From WTJY01 sp045105475 (GTDB lineage: Bacteria; Chloroflexota; Anaerolineae; Promineifilales; Promineifilaceae), in assembly GCA_045105475.1 (NCBI GenBank), contig JBGCDP010000234.1, positions 1 to 35,515 on the forward strand: 35,515 nucleotides of DNA, read 5' to 3'. The notes beneath the pieces were generated by a model, which had not been told where the DNA came from, made no database searches, and saw nothing but the letters and a program-made list of their open reading frames with translations. The translations under genes were made by a program, and so were the position numbers. Below are positions 24,993 through 34,502 of the stretch, piece after piece. Each line of letters opens with the position of its first letter. Within the stretch, counting starts at the first letter, position 1.

Positions 24993-26009
24993 TTACTGTT
25001 GCATGCGCCAGCGTTCAAGTGCAATTATACCGCTGACACATAGCACTGCGACTAGACCACCAATTACATAACCTTCTGGAATAGAGGCTTGAGTTATAAA
25101 AACAGCGATTAAGCCCAGCATGCCAGAAAACAGGTAAAGGATTAAAACAGCTTCACGCTGAGAGAAGCCCAACTCAACCAAACGATGGCTGGTATGGTCT
25201 TTTCCGGCCGTCGTAAATGGGTTTACCCCTCGGCGTAATCGGGAGGCGCAAATTAAAGATAGGTCGAACAATGTCACACCCAACACAAATAGAGGAACCA
25301 TCCACGTCACAAAATTGCTATTTCTTGGAAAGTTAACTTCGAGCGTCAATACCGCCAGTAAGAACCCCAGAAATAGAGAGCCTGCATCACCCATAAAGAT
25401 TTTGGCTGGCTTAAAATTGTGGCGCAGAAAACCGAGACATGACCCAAAGACAGCCGCGGCTAAACCCGCAACTAGAAACTGCCCATTTAGCGCCCCAAGC
25501 AGTGTCACAAATGCCGCTTGAACCCCAGCGATGCCTGCACATGCCCCATCCATATTGTCGAGAAAGTTTGTCGCGTTGCTGATGACAATGACCCATAAAA
25601 AAGTAAAACCGATATTGAGCCACCATGGCACAGGCAGTGAAACAACGACCCCAAACCAAATCAGAATAACAACAGCAAGCCCTTGCCCAGCTAGCTTGAC
25701 TGGGGCTGACATGCCACCCATCCGATCATCGATTAGCCCAACGGCCGACATTGTGGCCATGCCCAGCAAGATGCCAATAACCGGCCGGGTTAGAGAGTAA
25801 AACTCAAAGGTGACAAATATCAGGAGAAAGGCGATCAAAGCACCACCAAAAATCGCCACCCCGCCCATCAGCGGCATAGGCTCCTTGTGCATCTTACGTG
25901 ATGCGGGTGCATCAACAAAACCGATATTAATGGCGAACTGGCGCAGAGGCATTGTGCCAAAAAGGGAGACCCCAAATGCAATTAAAAATGTTGTAAGAAT
26001 AAGAGCCAT
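24993..26009 (-). CDS. WecA/TagO-type undecaprenyl-phosphate phosphosugar transferase
   Basis: This is a polytopic membrane enzyme of the PNPT family (338 residues from ATG 26009; a TTG at 26039 would add ten). It transfers a sugar-1-phosphate, usually GlcNAc-1-P, from its UDP form to undecaprenyl phosphate, the first step of surface polysaccharide or teichoic acid-like polymer synthesis. Family marks are RKMHKEPMPLMGGVAIF after the first span, GLIDDRMGG, NFLDNMDG, FMGDAGSLFLGF and the HTSHRL loop. The ATG is preferred since translation then begins at the first membrane span. It follows the ligase/polymerase gene by 85 nt and lies downstream of glycosyltransferase genes, which fits a role as initiating enzyme of this locus. 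Confidence 0.9.
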   Translation of the reverse strand: MALILTTFLIAFGVSLFGTMPLRQFAINIGFVDAPASRKMHKEPMPLMGGVAIFGGALIAFLLIFVTFEFYSLTRPVIGILLGMATMSAVGLIDDRMGGMSAPVKLAGQGLAVVILIWFGVVVSLPVPWWLNIGFTFLWVIVISNATNFLDNMDGACAGIAGVQAAFVTLLGALNGQFLVAGLAAAVFGSCLGFLRHNFKPAKIFMGDAGSLFLGFLLAVLTLEVNFPRNSNFVTWMVPLFVLGVTLFDLSLICASRLRRGVNPFTTAGKDHTSHRLVELGFSQREAVLILYLFSGMLGLIAVFITQASIPEGYVIGGLVAVLCVSGIIALERWRMQQ

Positions 26010-26094
26010 GTGGGAGTCCAGAAAACCTGTGGCCAGCAATCAACAGAGCAAAAATAGCGACCGCTGTGGTCAGCATCCGACACTGATTGAGTAC

Positions 26095-29000
26095 CTAGTT
26101 TAGTCCGGCTAAGAATTCTTCGATTTGTGGTGCAGCATCGGCCGGAGCTGCAGCCAATGATGCTTCCGCATTTTTCCGGGCAAGATCAGTATCACCATTG
26201 GCACCATAAGCGGCCGCCAAAAAGAATTGCAATCGCCATTCAGGATATTGTTCTGTTGGGTTTTCAAGCGCCTGACCATATGCTTCTAAAGCAGCATCAA
26301 AACCACCCAACTGTTGTAGCCGCTGCCCAGCTTCCGCCCAACGGCGCGTTTCTTGATCGGCATCCTGTTCAATAGCAGTCCCAGCCTCGATCGCTGCTAA
26401 AATCTGCGAATAGAACGGCTCACGTGCCTCGCCCTCTTCGCGCAGCGCACATTGGACCAGCGCCTCTGACAGTTGATATTGTGTGTCAGAGAAAAGTGGA
26501 TCGGCTTCGGCCGACTGCCGATAGAGTTCAAGCGTTGAGTCACATTCTTGCGTAAAAGCGAAAATCATCCGAGCAAATTCATTTCGAATCGTTGAGTTTT
26601 GCGGACTAAGCGCCACTGAAGCTTCATAGTAGCTGGTTGCGTTACCCACACGTTCGCTGCGCACAGTTGGGTTATCCGCTTCGAGCGAAGCCCAGCGTGA
26701 GTTCAGGCGAGCCAAGTTGGCCGTATGGTCAGTGTTTAATGGATTAATGTCCTGCGCCGTGAACAAAGATTGCTCGGCCGTCGACAAAATCGCATCCCGA
26801 GCGTCCCCATCTAAGTAGGAAGATTTTTCTAAGTAAGCGCGGCCGAGCCACAGATAGTAAAAGTCTTCACGTGGGGCCATATCAATCGCCCGTTCATAAA
26901 TAGCAATTGAATTGTCCCAAAGCCTCGAAGCCACCTCAGGGTTATCCCGCAGCTGCGCAGCTTGGTTATCCCACGGCTTGCCCCGCTTATACACGATATC
27001 AGCCTGAATAATCTTCAAGTTGCTCACACTAACCAAATAAAAGCCGAAGGGAAGCAAAATAACCAAGGCAAGAAAAGCGGGTGGGAAGCCAACGCTGGCC
27101 CGACTGGCTAATGCGTCTCGACTGGCAAATACGGCGATCACAACCATCGCAAAAAATAGAAAGATGTAGAACAGGCCGATAATGGTTGAGAATTGATTGG
27201 CCTCTGCCACTCGACGCAATGTTTCAATCGTATTTTCGTTCACCCCAGGCGGTGTGATAAAGCTCTGGCGCAAGCGCGAAGCATGCATAAATTGGTAAAG
27301 TAAACCGATGCTTAGTGAACCAACTGAAACAATTAGGGCTGGAATCGCTAACGATGCGGTTGATTTGCTCCAGAACAAGGCGAGCAGCAAAATGCCGGCC
27401 GCGAGTGTGATCACGCCCAACCAGACGGCCAAGCTTTCACCCGTTAACATCATGGGTAGAGACAGACTGACGCCAGCCAAACCAACGGCCGCAGCCACCT
27501 GTGGTCCATTCTCGCCAGTGCCAAGCAAACGTGCAGCGGCTAATCCGGTAATCAGAGCACCCAATGGAGCCATCGTGATATACCCGATTCGTTCCATGTT
27601 GCTTAAATTTTGAACGTTGAAAAAGAAGCCATAAATGAATAAACCCACAAACACAACGCATAAGAGAGCCAGCAAATACCCGGCCGCTTTTTCACGCTGC
27701 TCGTTGCGGCTAGACAGGCCGGCAATCGAATAAAGGCCATTTTTCGCCATCTCGCTAAGCGCAACCAAAGTTCCTAGCACCCAACTCATCATCATAATCA
27801 GGAAGATATAGGGAGAAGCTGAAAAGCCTTCACGAGCATTCACAAACATCGACTGTTGGAAAATATCCCAAGCTGATGGTATGTCTTGCAATGTTTGAAT
27901 CGGTTGATCTGGGGGTGGTGTAAAAACAGTGTAGTTAAACGCCATCGTGCCTAACATAAGGGCCAGAACAAACATCCACATCATTGTCGGGCGCATCCAA
28001 TCAGCCACAGCCGTGGCCCGGCCGGAACTTGGACGAGACGACGAACGGCTTGTTGTACCGCGGCCTTTTCGCCCTTTGCCCCGTTTCTTTTTAGATGGCT
28101 TCTCTTCTTTTAGAATTTCTGTTTCGCTTAGTTCCGCTGAATCGGCAGATTCTGCTGCAAGTACGCCACTGCTAACCACTACAGAATCTTTTAGAGTATG
28201 GCCAAGGACATACAAAATGCCTGCATAAGCGAAAAAGTAGGTGCGGGTCGAAACAATGGCGATACCAAAGTGAATTTCAGCATAAAACGCGATAATCGCA
28301 CCGATCACAGCGATCATCGTGAGGGTGTTGCGTTCAAATGGATCGCGCACATCGTCATTATCAGACGGCCGAGATGAGATCGCGTAATAGACAAGGTAAA
28401 TGACCAAACCAAAGATTGAGCCTGCCGGGAATGCGACCCCAAAGAACTCGGTTCCACGCACGGCCGAGAATAATACGCCGACCAACAGCCCTACTCCAAT
28501 CCACAAAAGAACCAAAAGGCGGCCGTCACGTTGTGAACGCACAACGCCCAACCACGAAAATGTGCGGTAGAAAATCGCAATATACAGCCATTGCCATGCC
28601 AAAAATCCGAGCAAGCCGGTGATCACAAATGAGTCCCACGTCTCGTTATGCGAGCGGTCGGGCGAGGCGTTACGCGCTTCTACAGTCCCGAGCTCCGGCG
28701 GGTAAAAACGGTTGTAAGCGACATACATCGCTTCAGGTCCATAGCCAATTAGCGGCCGAATAAAGTTTAAACTGTCAGTTGTACCGTCTGGAAATTCTAG
28801 CGGCTCATGCGGAAATATCAGATCTACTGCACCCTGCCAGATGAAAATACGCACTTTACCGGTACGGCTATCCGCGTTAAGCAAGGTTCCATAGCGGCCG
28901 ACTCCGGGGATTGTTCGCCATGCTTCATAATTGCCAATGACTTCACCCACAACAGGAGCCGAGCGTAACCGATCAGAAGCCAAATCATAGGTGTTAAAAA

Positions 29001-30066
29001 TACCGAGCCAGATGACTCCATACAGAGCCAAAACTAGCCACCCAAGCCACAGCCAGCGCCAACCAACACGCAACGCCACTAAGATAAATATCACTATGCC
29101 ATAAAGCCCAATCGAGCCTAATGAAAGGGCAAGTGCCCCTAAATCGCCAATGGCTGGGCGCAAATACCCGGCAATGATGAGAGAAGCTAAACCTATGATC
29201 AGCCCCAATGAAGCGAAAAACAGGTCGCGGCCAGAGAACTTCTGATCGTCGGCCGCCATGTTGCGGAGCGCAACTAAAAAGATAGTGACAAAAGCGAAAA
29301 CCCCGACTAATAGCCCCAAAAGCGGACCACGGCTAAGGGTCCAATAGATCGCCATGAGCTGGATTGCCATGACAAAAATATAAATTGACGAGCGAATAAT
29401 GTCAGCGACATTCAGGTCTTCGTCACTCAAGATGTTGGTGAACGATGAAATAATCCGGCCGAGGGTGAGCGGTGTCACCATAATCAGCCAAGCTGCCAAG
29501 AAAATAGCGTTGCCCATATTCCCAGCAATACGGCTTGAAGTGTCGCCACCCCAAGGCAGTGGGTCTAATCCAATCTTTTGCAACATCCCGTAGAGTGCAA
29601 CAGGGATGCTGACGATAATCGCGGTCGTCACAATGCGGTGCACCTGTTTTTCATTCCGAATGGTGGCGATCATGATAAAAAAGATCACGATGTAAGACAG
29701 CGTCGTATAAGTCCCTTGAAGACGTTGATACGATCCAGCCCAGCTCACGGCTGGGGTCACCGAAAAGATTGTCGAAATCAAGTAGACCACGATGATGGCA
29801 ACCATTGGCAAAACAAAGGGTTTACGCCATACCGATTCAGAGCTACGCCAAGAATAGCGGCTCAGGTTCTCCCATTCACGGCCGTCCACAAAACGGACCA
29901 GCCAAACCATAATCATCATTACCGCTAGCGAACGAACCAGCGTGATTTTGTCTGGCTCGAACACACGATCAGAATGAACATTAAAAAATATAGGAGAAAT
30001 GATGAGGGCTGCCAGCCAAGAAAGCTCGAGCAGGCTATCGCACCATGCTTGTAATTTTGAATTCAT
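26095..30066 (-). CDS. Giant O-antigen ligase/polymerase-like membrane protein with C-terminal TPRs
   Basis: This 1323-residue protein (ATG 30066; a TTG at 30135 would add 23) is far longer than the usual 400-700 residue O-antigen ligase or Wzy polymerase. The first half has about 14 membrane spans. A large outer loop carries the Wzy_C-like signature, with GYGPEAMYVAYNRFYPPE and then SHNETWDSFVITGLLG (His474). A very basic linker (about 652-683, KKKRGKGRKGRG) separates it from a second hydrophobic half with further spans, followed by about 280 residues of TPR-like helices. Such enzymes join or extend lipid-linked glycans outside the membrane; whether this one is a polymerase, a ligase or a protein glycosyltransferase cannot be told. 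It is 186 nt from the upstream GT4 gene and 85 nt from the WecA-like gene. Confidence 0.82.
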   Translation of the reverse strand: MNSKLQAWCDSLLELSWLAALIISPIFFNVHSDRVFEPDKITLVRSLAVMMIMVWLVRFVDGREWENLSRYSWRSSESVWRKPFVLPMVAIIVVYLISTIFSVTPAVSWAGSYQRLQGTYTTLSYIVIFFIMIATIRNEKQVHRIVTTAIIVSIPVALYGMLQKIGLDPLPWGGDTSSRIAGNMGNAIFLAAWLIMVTPLTLGRIISSFTNILSDEDLNVADIIRSSIYIFVMAIQLMAIYWTLSRGPLLGLLVGVFAFVTIFLVALRNMAADDQKFSGRDLFFASLGLIIGLASLIIAGYLRPAIGDLGALALSLGSIGLYGIVIFILVALRVGWRWLWLGWLVLALYGVIWLGIFNTYDLASDRLRSAPVVGEVIGNYEAWRTIPGVGRYGTLLNADSRTGKVRIFIWQGAVDLIFPHEPLEFPDGTTDSLNFIRPLIGYGPEAMYVAYNRFYPPELGTVEARNASPDRSHNETWDSFVITGLLGFLAWQWLYIAIFYRTFSWLGVVRSQRDGRLLVLLWIGVGLLVGVLFSAVRGTEFFGVAFPAGSIFGLVIYLVYYAISSRPSDNDDVRDPFERNTLTMIAVIGAIIAFYAEIHFGIAIVSTRTYFFAYAGILYVLGHTLKDSVVVSSGVLAAESADSAELSETEILKEEKPSKKKRGKGRKGRGTTSRSSSRPSSGRATAVADWMRPTMMWMFVLALMLGTMAFNYTVFTPPPDQPIQTLQDIPSAWDIFQQSMFVNAREGFSASPYIFLIMMMSWVLGTLVALSEMAKNGLYSIAGLSSRNEQREKAAGYLLALLCVVFVGLFIYGFFFNVQNLSNMERIGYITMAPLGALITGLAAARLLGTGENGPQVAAAVGLAGVSLSLPMMLTGESLAVWLGVITLAAGILLLALFWSKSTASLAIPALIVSVGSLSIGLLYQFMHASRLRQSFITPPGVNENTIETLRRVAEANQFSTIIGLFYIFLFFAMVVIAVFASRDALASRASVGFPPAFLALVILLPFGFYLVSVSNLKIIQADIVYKRGKPWDNQAAQLRDNPEVASRLWDNSIAIYERAIDMAPREDFYYLWLGRAYLEKSSYLDGDARDAILSTAEQSLFTAQDINPLNTDHTANLARLNSRWASLEADNPTVRSERVGNATSYYEASVALSPQNSTIRNEFARMIFAFTQECDSTLELYRQSAEADPLFSDTQYQLSEALVQCALREEGEAREPFYSQILAAIEAGTAIEQDADQETRRWAEAGQRLQQLGGFDAALEAYGQALENPTEQYPEWRLQFFLAAAYGANGDTDLARKNAEASLAAAPADAAPQIEEFLAGLN

Positions 30067-30109
30067 ATGTTGATTTACGAGGTATGAATGTCGATTTATG
30101 CTTGACCAG

Positions 30110-30126
30110 TACGATTCGAAATCGTA
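30110..30126. promoter_or_regulatory. Short inverted repeat upstream of the ligase/polymerase gene
   Basis: A perfect 7-bp inverted repeat, TACGATT-CGA-AATCGTA, lies 43 nt before the chosen ATG. Position and symmetry fit a small operator or leader hairpin. It lies inside the coding region if the upstream TTG start is used. Evidence is positional only. Confidence 0.2.
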
Positions 30127-30252
30127 AACCGTCAATCACAAACTGGAAATGAATAGTACTAACCGAATAGGTAATGGTATGGATTGTACCGAAAACGTCA
30201 AAAATGATTAGCCCCAGAGGAAATTTGGGAGCATTTACCTATCAATCTACGC

Positions 30253-31425
30253 CTATTTTTTCTGTTTCATTAATCTTGTATAAAGCTCATCAATGTCTTG
30301 AACCATTTTTCGTGCACCAAACATCGGCACGCGCTCTTTGCCAGCCGCCCCCATTTTTTGCCGAAGATTAGAATCAGTCAGAAGTAAAACGGCCTTTTCT
30401 GCTATTTGGTCGGGTGAGCGGGGTTCAACTAAAAATCCATTTAGCCCGTCTACCACAGCTTCGGCCGACCCATCGGCCCGAGTGCAGATAATGGGCAAAC
30501 CGGTTGCCATCGCTTGGGGAAGCACACGGGGCAACCCTTCCCATAAACTCGAAAGAACAAACAGGTCAAAAGTCGCCATCAGTTCAGGCACGTCCCGACG
30601 TAGCCCAGTTAGCAGGATGCGGTCTGTCAGCCCAAATTGTTTAATCTTCGCTTCAACTTCACCCCGCAAAAGGCCATCTCCCACAATGACCGAATAAATG
30701 TCCGGCCGATGTTTATGCACTTGGGCCAACGCCTCGACCAGGTTGAGCGGATCTTTTTGTTCACTTAAACGGGTCACACTCCCAATCACCAACGCATCGG
30801 CCGGAATTCCTAGCGATCTGCGCATGTTACTTGCAGTTTCTGCGCTTACTTGGCCAAATCGATCCAGTTCAATGCCGCTGCGTATTACCGTGTAGTCTTC
30901 TCGACGGCCGATTCCTTCAGCCAACCCTTTATCGATGTCTTTGGGTGAGACTGTAACCATCGCGTCCCCATTCCGATATCCAATCTTTTCAAGCGCCACA
31001 TAAAAGTTCTTTTTGCCTGGCGACATATGCTCGTGATAGCTCCAGCCATGAACCGTGTGCACAACCAAAGGGACACCGGCCCACTTCGCAGCCAATCGGC
31101 CGATAACGCCCGCTTTTGAGCTGTGAGTATGCACGATGTCGTATTTACCTTCGATCATCATTTGGCGAAGCTTCCAAACCGCTTTGAGATCATTAGCGGG
31201 GCTAACCTCACGCCGCATCTCCGGCATAATGGTCAGATTAGTCCCACGCTGGCGCACCTCGTCGATTAGTGAACCTTCTGGTCCCGTTTGCGGGCCGCTT
31301 ACAACATCAACCTGGTATTTGCCAGAAAATTCAGGCAAGTGGGTGTGGTAGTCGGCCGTGAGCATCGTATTTTCTTGAGCCCCGCCGATAATTAAGCGGG
31401 TGATGGGGTGGAGAACGCGTAACAT
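30253..31425 (-). CDS. GT4-family glycosyltransferase
   Basis: This is a 390-residue GT-B glycosyltransferase, retaining type, that transfers a sugar from a nucleotide donor to a lipid-linked acceptor at the inner membrane face. The N-terminal domain opens with the glycine loop ITRLIIGGAQENTM and includes DIVHTHSSKAGVIGRLAA and HTVHGWSYHE. The C-terminal domain has IGSVTRLSEQKDPLNLVEA and the donor-binding region LWEGLPRVLPQAMATGLP. In the EX7E motif the second Glu is Gln here, a known but less common variant. It starts 20 nt after the stop of the neighbouring GT4 gene and is probably in the same transcript. The sugar specificity is not evident. Confidence 0.9.
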   Translation of the reverse strand: MLRVLHPITRLIIGGAQENTMLTADYHTHLPEFSGKYQVDVVSGPQTGPEGSLIDEVRQRGTNLTIMPEMRREVSPANDLKAVWKLRQMMIEGKYDIVHTHSSKAGVIGRLAAKWAGVPLVVHTVHGWSYHEHMSPGKKNFYVALEKIGYRNGDAMVTVSPKDIDKGLAEGIGRREDYTVIRSGIELDRFGQVSAETASNMRRSLGIPADALVIGSVTRLSEQKDPLNLVEALAQVHKHRPDIYSVIVGDGLLRGEVEAKIKQFGLTDRILLTGLRRDVPELMATFDLFVLSSLWEGLPRVLPQAMATGLPIICTRADGSAEAVVDGLNGFLVEPRSPDQIAEKAVLLLTDSNLRQKMGAAGKERVPMFGARKMVQDIDELYTRLMKQKK

Positions 31426-31445
31426 AAGAGTAGAGGTTAAGAGGA

Positions 31446-32573
31446 TTATTTCCTCTGTAACCGTGCCTTTTCATAGACGGCCATCGTTTTGGCGGCCGTG
31501 TTTTCAAGCGTAAATTCTGTCAGGATGCGTTCACGGCCGGCAACAGCCAACGTTTCACGCAAAGCAGAATCGTTCAGTAATTTCAAGATGCTGGTTGCCA
31601 ATTCAGCCGGATTTTGCGGCGCAACCAATAACCCATGCACACCTTCATCGATGAGTTCTGGAGCGGCACTAACTCGAGTGGCAACACAGGGTAAACCGGC
31701 CGCCAGCGCCTCCATAAGCGCATTCGGCATCCCTTCCCAAAGAGATGAAAATGCAAACAGATCTAAAGCGTTTAAAAACTGCGGGATGTCTGAGCGAACG
31801 CCAGGAAACCGTACTTTATCCGTCAGATCTAATTCGGCCGCTAACGATTTTAACTCAGCCTCAAGTTTTCCTTTACCGACAATGACGAGTCTTGCTTGCG
31901 GCACTTCGTCATGAATCATTTTGAATGCGCGAATTAAATCAGGATACCCTTTGGCTTCAGTCAGGCGGCCGACAGAGCCGATCAAAACATGCTTATCGGT
32001 AACTCCAAGACTAGTCCGCAGAACTTGGCGATCTGCGGCCGACGGTTTGTTCATAAACATCGACGCATCCAAGCCGTTGGGCACCGTTACCACTCGTTCA
32101 GGTGCAATCCCAGTTTCAGCCAATTCAGCCTGCCGTGAGCTTTCACTCACCGCAATGATGCCGTCTGACCAGTTGACCAACCACCGATTCAGCCGAGTGT
32201 AAATCTCACCACCGTTCCGGTCTGAACGCCGTGAAACGATGATAGTGGGCACGCCAGCGATCCGGCCGACCACCCGGCCAATGATGTTCGAATGGATCAT
32301 CCAGCAGTGCAAAATATCCGGTTTTTGCTGACGCAATTCACGAAAGAGACGAAACATCTTATCAAAACGCCAGCGAGGCAACATGTTTAGATCGATGACT
32401 GGAATATCTAGCGCTTTAATCTGGCCTGCGATTTCTGTATCGCCCTCACGGAGTGCAATCACAATCGGCCGATATTTCGTTCGGTCTGTGTGCAACAACA
32501 AACGATATAGCGCTTTTTGAGCACCGGCCGTAATCAGGTCAGTGATGAGATGGGTCACGATAATCGGTTTCAT
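31446..32573 (-). CDS. GT4-family glycosyltransferase
   Basis: This 375-residue GT-B enzyme is related to the next gene downstream but distinct. It begins with VTHLITDLITAGAQKALYRL, the glycine-rich acceptor loop, and has DILHCWMIHSNIIGRVVGRI, IVSRRSDRNGGE and IIAVSESSR in the N-terminal domain. IGSVGRLTEAKGYPDLIRA and the full EX7E motif (WEGMPNALMEALAAGLP) lie in the donor domain. It should add a sugar residue to the growing lipid-linked repeat unit. Its ATG directly follows the stop codon of the amidotransferase gene (TAAATG), which indicates translational coupling. Confidence 0.92.
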   Translation of the reverse strand: MKPIIVTHLITDLITAGAQKALYRLLLHTDRTKYRPIVIALREGDTEIAGQIKALDIPVIDLNMLPRWRFDKMFRLFRELRQQKPDILHCWMIHSNIIGRVVGRIAGVPTIIVSRRSDRNGGEIYTRLNRWLVNWSDGIIAVSESSRQAELAETGIAPERVVTVPNGLDASMFMNKPSAADRQVLRTSLGVTDKHVLIGSVGRLTEAKGYPDLIRAFKMIHDEVPQARLVIVGKGKLEAELKSLAAELDLTDKVRFPGVRSDIPQFLNALDLFAFSSLWEGMPNALMEALAAGLPCVATRVSAAPELIDEGVHGLLVAPQNPAELATSILKLLNDSALRETLAVAGRERILTEFTLENTAAKTMAVYEKARLQRK

Positions 32574-34502
32574 TTAGAGAATGCCACTCAATGCAGAGCG
32601 ATGTTCGGTGCGTGGCCGGTCTAAGACCGTTTGCGCCCAAAGTTCTAACACCAGCAAGGACCAAATCGCATAACGGTGATTGCGCCGACCGGAGATATGC
32701 TCATCTAGCAATGTTTCAATACCAGACGCATCAAACCAGCCTCGCTCCAGCGTCTGCCGGTTCAAAAGAAGGTCACGCACCGGTTGGCGCAGTTCTTCCC
32801 GAAACCATCGGCCGATAGGGACCGAAAACCCCTGCTTCGGCCGATATAGAATATTGTCAGGCAATACCCCTTCCATCGATTTTTTGAGAATATATTTTGT
32901 TTCGCGCCCTTTTAACTTTAATTCTGGTGGCAAGCTGGCTGCAAACTGAGCCAGTTCATGATCTAAAAACGGGGATCGCCCTTCAAGACTGTGAGCCATG
33001 GTGGCGATATCCGCTTTTACTAACAAATTATCTGGCAGGTAATGGGCAACGTCGGCCGCCAACGGCCGATCAACCCCGCGTAAACCGGCCGTATCATAAG
33101 GTTGGGTCACCAAGTTGAGCGGATGCAGCTGAGCTGAGAGGTTACGCATGTCGGCCGAGTAGAGCTTTTGCTTTTGCTCATGCTGGGTCAGCGTTAGCCA
33201 GCGCGCATAGCGTTCAGCCGCTGTCCCATCTTGGGCGCGCACAAAGTTTTTAAAACGGCGGATCGGGTTTTTCGCTCCAGCAGGCTCAGGCAACAGGCCA
33301 GCTACCGCATGAATGCCAGATTTAATCGGCCGAGGCAAGTGTGCGTATCGGCCGGACAATGAGTCAGCCAGGTAGCGTGTATAGCCTCCAAACATCTCGT
33401 CCCCACCGTCACCGTTTAGAGCCACCGTCACATGCTGGCGGGTTAAGCGAGCAACGTGCCACGTAGGCAGGGCCGATGAGTCGGCAAACGGTTGGCCGTA
33501 AGCATGGACGAGTGCAGGCAGGTCACTAAACATGTTTGATGTGACCGTAAATTCTTGATGCTCAGTGCTAAACAAATTGGCGATTTGACGAGCATACTCA
33601 GTCTCATTAAACGATTGGTCTTCAAACCCGATCGAGAAGGTTTTAACCGGCCGGTCGCTAAGCTCAGCCATGAGCGCAACCACGGCCGAAGAGTCGACCC
33701 CGCCGCTCAAAAAAGCCCCCAAAGGCACATCGGCCATCAAGCGCAAACGAACCGCTTCTTTTAGCCGTTCACGAGTCTGCTCAATCGCATCCGATTCAGA
33801 GATGTCGCTTTTTTGTAAATAGTCGAGTGACCAATATTGTTCGATCTGGCAATTCCCATCTTGCCAAATAAGCCTGCTAGCCGGTGGCAAGCATTTTATC
33901 CCCTTAAAAATGGTGTGGGGTGCGGGGATAAATCCGACCGACAAAAACGTGTCGATCATCTTTAAATCAACTTCGAGCGGAATGAATGGGTCTTGAATTA
34001 AGGCCTGAATCTCAGAGGCAAAGGTCAACCCATCGGCCGTAATGGCGTAATAAAGCGGCTTTTGCCCAAATCGATCCCGAGCCAAAAACAGTCGCTGCTG
34101 GGCTTCATCCCACAGCCCAATCGCAAACATGCCGCGCATATGGCTGACACAATCGGCCCCGTATTTTTGGTACAGATTTAAAAGCGTTTCAGTGTCAGAT
34201 GTCCCCCGATACCGAACACCCTCTTGCTCAAACTGTTTTTTGAGTTCAGGATGATTATAAATTTCACCGTTGTAGCTAACGCAGACGTTCCCATCTTGGC
34301 TCAGCATCGGCTGGTAGCCGGTGGGTGACAGATCGACAATCGCGAGGCGACGTTGGGCGAGGGCCACCCGGCCGGTTTTTGATCGCCAAACTCCCTCGCT
34401 GTCAGGGCCACGGTGGACCATGCAGCTGTTCATCTGCTGGATGAGGTCGGCCGATATCGGCCGGCCTGGGTCAAAATGGAGTTTGCCAACAATGCCGCAC
34501 AT
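32574..34502 (-). CDS. asnB: Asparagine synthetase (glutamine-hydrolysing) type amidotransferase
   Basis: The 642-residue protein has the two-domain AsnB layout. The N-terminal class II glutaminase has nucleophile Cys2 (MCGIVGKL), with RRLAIVDLS (51-59) and NGEIYNH (78-84). A synthetase domain with the ATP-binding loop FLSGGVDSSAVVALMAE (264-280) and NGDGGDEMFGGYTRYL follows. The enzyme takes ammonia from glutamine and adds it to an ATP-activated carboxylate. Members of this length within polysaccharide gene clusters are thought to amidate sugar acids or other parts of the glycan rather than make asparagine, and the context here suggests that role. The ATG overlaps the methyltransferase stop by one base (TGATG) and its stop abuts the GT4 start, so it is the centre of a tightly coupled operon. 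Confidence 0.9.
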   Translation of the reverse strand: MCGIVGKLHFDPGRPISADLIQQMNSCMVHRGPDSEGVWRSKTGRVALAQRRLAIVDLSPTGYQPMLSQDGNVCVSYNGEIYNHPELKKQFEQEGVRYRGTSDTETLLNLYQKYGADCVSHMRGMFAIGLWDEAQQRLFLARDRFGQKPLYYAITADGLTFASEIQALIQDPFIPLEVDLKMIDTFLSVGFIPAPHTIFKGIKCLPPASRLIWQDGNCQIEQYWSLDYLQKSDISESDAIEQTRERLKEAVRLRLMADVPLGAFLSGGVDSSAVVALMAELSDRPVKTFSIGFEDQSFNETEYARQIANLFSTEHQEFTVTSNMFSDLPALVHAYGQPFADSSALPTWHVARLTRQHVTVALNGDGGDEMFGGYTRYLADSLSGRYAHLPRPIKSGIHAVAGLLPEPAGAKNPIRRFKNFVRAQDGTAAERYARWLTLTQHEQKQKLYSADMRNLSAQLHPLNLVTQPYDTAGLRGVDRPLAADVAHYLPDNLLVKADIATMAHSLEGRSPFLDHELAQFAASLPPELKLKGRETKYILKKSMEGVLPDNILYRPKQGFSVPIGRWFREELRQPVRDLLLNRQTLERGWFDASGIETLLDEHISGRRNHRYAIWSLLVLELWAQTVLDRPRTEHRSALSGIL

